Source of the DNA: Ligustrum vulgare
Lineage: Eukaryota; Streptophyta; Magnoliopsida; Lamiales; Oleaceae
Assembly: GCA_963555705.1 (NCBI GenBank)
Contig: OY743170.1
Span: forward strand, 33,493,362 to 33,557,361
DNA length: 64,000 bases
Direction: 5' to 3'
Shown: piece by piece, positions 58,266 through 64,000 of the stretch
How positions within the stretch are numbered: the first letter of the stretch is position 1
Layout of the letters: the number at the start of each line of letters is the position of its first letter
Program-made: the position numbers and the translations under genes
Notes under the pieces: model-generated
What the model was told of the DNA's origin: nothing
The model's input: only the letters and a program-made list of their open reading frames with translations
The model's database searches: none

Positions 58266-60141
58266 AAGTGAGGGTGCTACTATGAGCGAACAAGAATCAT
58301 ATAAAAATCATTTAAAATTATGTAAACAAAATTTTCTAAGGACTTGAATGAAATCTTTCCATACTTTAAAGGTTTGTGTTGCAAATTCTAAATATAAGGG
58401 TATTTTTGTAAGATTAAGGAGTCAAAGTCTATTTTTACAATATTATTGTTTCAAAGTCTATTTTACTAAATATTATAGTTATTGGATCTATTTACAATTA
58501 TTTCCCTTTTTCAAAATAACCTTTGACTCATCTGTAAGTTTAAAAAAAAATGAAATTGATTTATTATTGACAAAGTCTAAAATATTCTTATAAGTATTCA
58601 AAAGAGTCCGGCTTCCTCACCATTTCTAGAGTTCGGGTCCGACGAAAAACAAAGTCTCCTCACCATATTCTAGAGGGTCGTCCAAAAAGAAGAAGAACTT
58701 CACTCCGGGTTGTTCAAGATTCAAACTTTATACAATGTTAGATTACATTTTTAGCTTTGATTCCTATATTTATAACTTGAAGTTTGAAATTTTTCTTATG
58801 TAAATCGAGTTTGGGTTCATAGAAGCATTTTTCTTGATCCGCCATTGTTGGAACTTGTGAAGAAGATGAAGTAATGATCCGGCCAGACCATTTCCGTTTT
58901 CAAAATAGGCCCGGGCGGACTTTTTTGAAATTAGTCCGATCAGACCATTTTTGCGGTCAGACCATTTTTGAAATTGATCCGTTCGGACTGTTCTGACTAC
59001 ATTTTTTTTACATTATAAATAAATTTTAAAATTCTAAATAATTATTTTATTCTTAATATTATTTATCATTTATTACAAAAATAATTTCATTACTAAATAT
59101 AATTAGAATTAACAAATGGCTAACTATGATTTCATAATTGTAACAAAAATTTAATAATTTCACAATGTTGAAAAATGTAATTATAATGTCATAATTTGTT
59201 AATAATAATTACAAATAAGATATGTAATTACAATTTCATAATTTCTTAATAAAAAAGAATTAATAATTTCATAATAATTAGAAGTAATGTATGTAATTAT
59301 AATTTCATAATGCAAATAAGAAATTTATTAATAATATCAAAATAAATGTAATTATAATAATTAAATAATGTTGATAAAAAAATTATTAATATTTTTCATA
59401 ATAATTAGAAATAATAAATATGGACTATAATTTCATAAATGTAAAAATATATATAATAGTTTCATAACATTAATAATTATAATTACACAACTTTAATAAA
59501 AAAAATAATACAATAATAATTAATATTGTTTATATATAAACAATAATAATAAAAATAATAATAATAAAGTTTTTGACGACATCTTTTTTTACATTATAAA
59601 TAAATTATAAAATTCTAAATAATTTTTTTATTCTTAATATTATTTATCATTTATTACAAAAATAATTTCATTACTAAATATAATTAGAATTAACAAATGG
59701 CTAACTATGATTTCATAATTTTCACAAAAATTTAATAATTTCACAATGTTGGAAATGTAATTATAATGTCATAATTTGTTAATAATAATTACAAATAAGA
59801 TATGTAATTACAATTTCATAATTTCTTAATAAAAATGAATTAATAATTTCACAATAATTAGAAATAAGATATGTAATTATAATTTCATAATGAAAATAAG
59901 AAATTTATTAATAATATCAAAATAAGTATAATTATAATAATTAAATATTGTTGATAAAAAATTATTAATATTTTTCATAATAATTAGAAATAATAAATAT
60001 GAACTATAATTTCATAAATGTAAAAATATATATAATAGTTTCATAACAATTATAATTATAATTACACAACTTTAATAAAAAAAAAATACAATAATAATTA
60101 ATAATGTTTATATATAAACCATAATAATAAAAAATAATAAC

Positions 60142-60201
<60 letters not shown>

Positions 60202-60326
60202 GTTTTTCTTGTAATGTTTAATTTTCCTACTTGTTCATTTACGTGCGGTAGTCTACAATGTAGAATAGTTAAATATTGCGGCATACTTTTTTGAACTTTG
60301 ATTTCAACATTTGAAATTATTGCAGG
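58266..60326. repeat. AT-rich spacer with a ~580-bp tandem duplication and (AAT)n
   Basis: 58266-58590: AT-rich, no gene. 58870-59000: several GGTCAGACCATTTTTG-type motifs. 59006-59573 and 59588-60115 are two copies of one AT-rich unit beginning ACATTATAAATAAATT. A microsatellite (AAT)n follows at about 60121-60200. No ORF of note. Confidence 0.75.
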
Positions 60327-61409
60327 ATGGAGTATGCGGTTGGTCTTGAACTGAGAGGGCTTCCAGCTAAAGTTTCCCAGTACAGGGAATGTGACTTCGA
60401 CGCAGTTTCTAAAGACTCTTGAAGAGTATCATCAAGATATCTTGAAGCGATCATTCCTATGGCGATTCAAAGAATTGGCCACGATGCAGTTTGCACCTCG
60501 GATTATAGATTCTCTGGTACTTCGAATTCTGAAGCCAGTAGACGGTGGTGTATATAGTTTTTGCTTCGGGGATGACAAGATAGTCACATTCTCGACATTT
60601 GAGTTTTCCCTCATTACGGGATTAAAGTGTGATGGCCAAACGGACCCAACGCCCGAATTACTCTCAAAATCGAGGCTTCATCTGAAATACTTCGAAGAAC
60701 AAAGGACCATTTACAGGGGGAGCTCTGGAATACTTTAAAGACTTGTCCCGATATGTTGGACAAATTGAAATTATGCATGGTTTATATTCTGGAGAGCTTC
60801 GTGAAGGGCAAGCAAGCAAAGAATGGTATCGACTTATATGGTTTGGAACTTGTTGATGATATTAAAGCCTTCAACAACTATCCATGGGGGTCTAAAATTT
60901 ATGTCGATACCGTTAACATATTTAATAAAACTCATTCGATGCCCAAGGCGAAGAAGGGCCCCCGGAAGTATGATGCGTACGACTTCCCTTTTGCTCCACA
61001 GGTAATAATTTTAAAATTTTCATTTTGAATTATTTTATTATGTTTTTCATCGTCATAATAATTGTAAGTTTCACAGATATGGGCTTATAAGGTTATTCCC
61101 GCCTTAGGTGACAGGTGGGCAGTTAAGACGGGGATGCTATTTCCTCGGATGTTAAATTGGAGAGCAACGGAGGCGCCAAATTCTAGGCAGCTTTCGGCTA
61201 TCCTCGATGATCCTGAGGTGAGCGTTTAGAAATTATTATTAATGTAATATAATATTTGACACATGATTTATAAATTGTTTGAATGTTAATATATTAGCTC
61301 GAAGTCCTTCATGCGTTGACGGCTTCGACCGTAGAGGAGGAGCAGGACTACATGTGTGGACTAGTATGTAATGTAATTTTAGATTGTTATTTACCTTTTG
61401 GGTTAAATA

Positions 61410-62005
61410 ATTAATCTTCACTTTTGTTATATCTAGGATCAACGCAGTCCAATACGAGACATGCCCCCGCCGCTCATGAGATCTCATTCACCGGGGGCAT
61501 CTCGCGGACCTTTACGCTCCTCTACTCCCCCGGTATGTTCATGGATTCAATAAGCTATAATATTTTACTGGGGGTTAGTTTATTTCCTATTATATTATTT
61601 TGATTTTATAATTTGAATTTGATATATTTTTGAGTTGAGAATTATTTTTGGAGTAGTCGGTGATATGGGAGCATTATTGAGTTGTGGTTGGTGTTTTGAA
61701 TTGTCGTGGTTGAGTGGTTGAATGTTTTTGCTTTATTATGACATTTTGATGTCCCTTTATAGGGTGGCTAAGTCCAATTTTAAGGGGAGACTCTGTCGAA
61801 AATTTTGTAGAATCTTAAATAAACAATATTCGACATTTAATTTCCACTTTTGTTATATCAAGGATCAACGCAGTCCAGTACGAGACATGTCCCCGCCGCT
61901 CATGAGATCTCATTCACCGGGGGCATCTCGCGGACCTTTACGCTCCCCCACTCCCCCGGTATGTTATTGGATTCGGTTTTCAATAAACTATAGTATTTTA
62001 ATGAT
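61410..62005 (+). repeat. Duplicated exon in the DUF1985/Ulp1 locus
   Basis: 61436-61530 and 61862-61956 encode the same Arg/Ser/Pro-rich peptide (MRSHSPGASRGPLRS) with acceptor and donor sites on each side. The spacer of ~330 bp contains GGCTAAGTCCAATTTTAAGG, like the element C leader, suggesting retroelement-derived sequence between the copies. Confidence 0.75.
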
Positions 62006-62119
62006 CACATTAACATGTTATAATATTTGAGTTAAATAATCAATTGTCATTTTTGTTTTCAGCTCCCAGTACCTCACATTAATGATTTGTTTGAGCGTCT
62101 GGTGGGGTCATTCGTGATG

Positions 62120-62250
62120 AGATGCATGCCCTTAGGGATGAGCTCCGAGGTAAGGTCGACGCCCTCGAAGTGAAGGTCGATGCCCTCAGAGGTAAGGTCG
62201 ATGCCCTCGGAGGTAAGGTCGACGCCCTTAGGGATGAGCTCCGAGGTGGG
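62120..62250 (+). repeat. Coding heptad repeat (KVDAL)n
   Basis: Imperfect 21-24 bp units translate as LRGKVDALEVKVDALRGKVD, a perfect short coiled coil. Part of the linker of the Ulp1-type gene. Confidence 0.8.
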
Positions 62251-62344
62251 CATGGAGTATCAGATATGATTCCAGAGCTTGATGATATGATAGCTCGGAT
62301 GACGGAGCAAGATTTTACAGGGTGCTGACTTGGGTCGCTGGGGA

Positions 62345-62600
62345 TGTGACTGAGGGGGTACCTCGGGTGGAGGAGGAGGTGCCCTGGGGGGCGGAGGAGG
62401 AGGTGCCTCGGGAAACGGAGGAGGAGGGGCTTCGGGAGGCGGAGGAGGTGGTGCCTCGGGGGGCGGAGGAGGAGGTGCCTCGGGTGGAGGAGGAGGGGCC
62501 TCGGGAGGCGTAGGAGGAGGTGCCTCGGGTGGAGGAGGAAGTGCCTCGAGAGGGGGGAGGTGCATCGGGAGGCGGAGGAGGAGGAGGTGCCTCAGGTTTC
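62345..62600 (+). repeat. G-rich minisatellite (GGAGGAGGTGCCTCGGG family)
   Basis: About nine degenerate ~27-bp units. On the plus strand they encode Glu/Val/Pro-Arg repeats (EEEVPRVEEEVP) with a stop near 62513. The Pro-rich reading on the minus strand is a by-product. The G-runs may form quadruplexes. Confidence 0.85.
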
Positions 62601-63977
62601 GGAGGTACCAGAGGATGAGTCGACTAAGCGGCTGACGGAGATAGTCGAGAAGAGGGGACGGAAACGTACTGTCGAGGTGAAGGAGCAGATTATAAGTAAG
62701 AGGACAAGACAACCCTCACAGCATGTTCTTTCTCCCTTCACGGCCGAGGCGAAGAAGAGGACATTCGTGGACGGAACTTATGTCAACTTATTCCGCGAAG
62801 TCGATCCGGGGAAGCAAAAGGTGTTCAATATGTGGTACTTTCAACTTAAGTCGAAGTAAGTTTGTTATGATTTTGTTTATTTATTTCTTAACTGTTAAAA
62901 TGATTATATATGAATCTCTAATTATTTATTCATTCAGGTTTCTCTTCGCTATTGGGAAGACAACAATATCGGATGCCAAAGATTGGTTCGCAATAGTCCT
63001 CAGAAGTGAAGCTTGGCTTGCCGACGATGTGAGTGCATAATCGTAATTATGTGAACTCACTATATTATTTTTTGATTAAATAATATTTAATTCGCTTATA
63101 TTTTATGTTGTAGCATGTTGATCTTGCGATGGAGTTGCTGCGCGATCGGGCTAGTAGGTACCCGAAATCTTTCGACTTTCCCGGGCGAGTGATCTTGTGT
63201 TGCGGCTTTAAAAACAGTTTCGACATTGAGTACTCGATGTTCGAAAACAACCCTGCCTCGTACGTGTTTCCGATTACATGTTGGACTACGTGGTAGGGGC
63301 AGAGCCCATGTGTGGCCAGTCGTAGACAGGTTGTACACACATCTATATTCCGGTGATCGCGAACTCACACATCATTGTTGTTGAGGTCGTGTTCGACGAA
63401 TCGGAAATGTATGTGTACGAATCCGAACATGGTTGTTTCACAAAGACCCAGCTCCAAGAAACTCTGATGCCCTTGGCATTCATTGTTCCTCTAATGGCTA
63501 AGCGTGCTAGAATTCATGTCGATGATGTACTAGTCATTGAGAGGATCAAGGGGATTTCCAAACAAGGTGTCATGTAAATTTTCTTATACTCGTATTCTAA
63601 TATTTAATTAAATTCTTAACTATATTCATTTATTTCACTAAAGTTTTTTTTTTTAACTTACAGTGGAGATTACGGGATTTTTGTAATAAAATATATTGAG
63701 TTCTTGAGTATCGGACGAGATGTCAAGATGATCAATCAAGAACATATACAGAAGTGGAGGATAAAGTTGGCTACTGATTTATTTACCTACAATTGTGATC
63801 CATAAGATTTAGAAATGTAAAAATATAGTTTTTATATGTCATTGTGTATATATATTTATTTTTCAATTTCTTTATTATTGTCAATTTCTTTATTATAGTT
63901 TTTATTTGTCAATTTCTTTAGTTGAATAAATTGCCTCACAAGTATAGATAACAATATATTTTTTGGAACAAAAAAAT

Positions 63978-64000
63978 AGCATATATATATATATATATAA
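63978..64000. repeat. (AT)n microsatellite at the window end
   Basis: ATATATATATATATATATA to the last base; continues beyond the window. Confidence 0.9.

Larger units (their letters stand above)
60327..63805 (+). pseudogene. DUF1985 / Ulp1 (C48)-type gene, decayed
   Basis: 60391-61001 encodes a DUF1985-like domain (FEFSLITGLKCD; then LYGLELVDDIKAFNNYPWGSKIY), in two frames, so a frameshift lies near 60735. IWAYKVIPALGDRWAVKTG follows in exon 61078-61217. After short exons and a repeat-coded linker, 62938-63028, 63114-63573 and 63664-63805 encode a Ulp1-like C-terminal half ending YNCDP. Such genes are spread by plant Mutator-like elements. Defects: frameshift near 63262-63270, TAG at 63323-63325, Tyr (TAC 63671-63673) where the C48 catalytic Cys is expected, and Glu in YVYES where the family has Asp. 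Confidence 0.75.

Noticed and set aside
62260..62712. Proline-rich 150-residue ORF on the minus strand
   Set aside because: It is the antisense reading of the G-rich minisatellite; the plus-strand frame joins the Ulp1-type exons, so this is a shadow.

Overview
The window is a nuclear segment from a plant, most likely a eudicot: it is AT-rich with intron-containing genes, nested Ty3/gypsy retrotransposons, MITEs, Helitron-like repeats and an integrated plant pararetrovirus. There is no prokaryotic-style gene packing. The species cannot be named from sequence alone.

Layout. 1-2948: minus-strand Ty3/gypsy element (A1), cut by the window edge, with one LTR (2084-2948). 3051-11508: a mosaic. A 157-bp start of LTR B is followed by a 5'-truncated gypsy LTR (C, 3208-6255), its leader, then a two-gene antisense cassette: a LOG-type cytokinin-activating enzyme (7450-8103) and a protein resembling betaflexivirus nucleic-acid-binding proteins (8404-8970). 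A second truncated LTR C (9289-11134) and a repeat of the end of LTR A follow. 11509-19799: element B, intact ends and CTTGA target duplication, with gag and protease but no reverse transcriptase or integrase. It sits in an older gypsy LTR that ends at 20012. 20013-28380: AT-rich intergenic DNA with MITE-like pieces and a possible spliced non-coding first exon near 25150. 28388-34935: element A2, a second member of family A, with CATTG target duplication and a decayed gag-pol. 35000-41380: Helitron-like and tandem repeats and a TA-flanked MITE.

41384-48288 (minus) is the one clear host gene: an eight-exon poly(A)-polymerase/OAS1-fold nucleotidyltransferase of about 545 residues. A 1.3-kb TRIM-like LTR element lies in its first intron. 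48762-58265 (minus) is a nearly full-length endogenous pararetrovirus (Caulimoviridae). Its order is PBS, four small ORFs, coat protein, movement protein plus a first protease domain, second protease plus RT/RNase H, a 316-residue ORF, promoter and poly(A) region, then five more small ORFs. It carries several in-frame stops. 58590-60230 is AT-rich tandem repeat. 60327-63805 is a decayed DUF1985/Ulp1-type gene of the kind carried by plant Mutator-like elements, with the protease cysteine codon reading tyrosine.

The host genes do not form a pathway. The points of interest are how mobile elements, a captured hormone gene and viral sequences have been layered, and how the pararetroviral promoter faces the nucleotidyltransferase gene. 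All calls come from reading the sequence; no database search was run.
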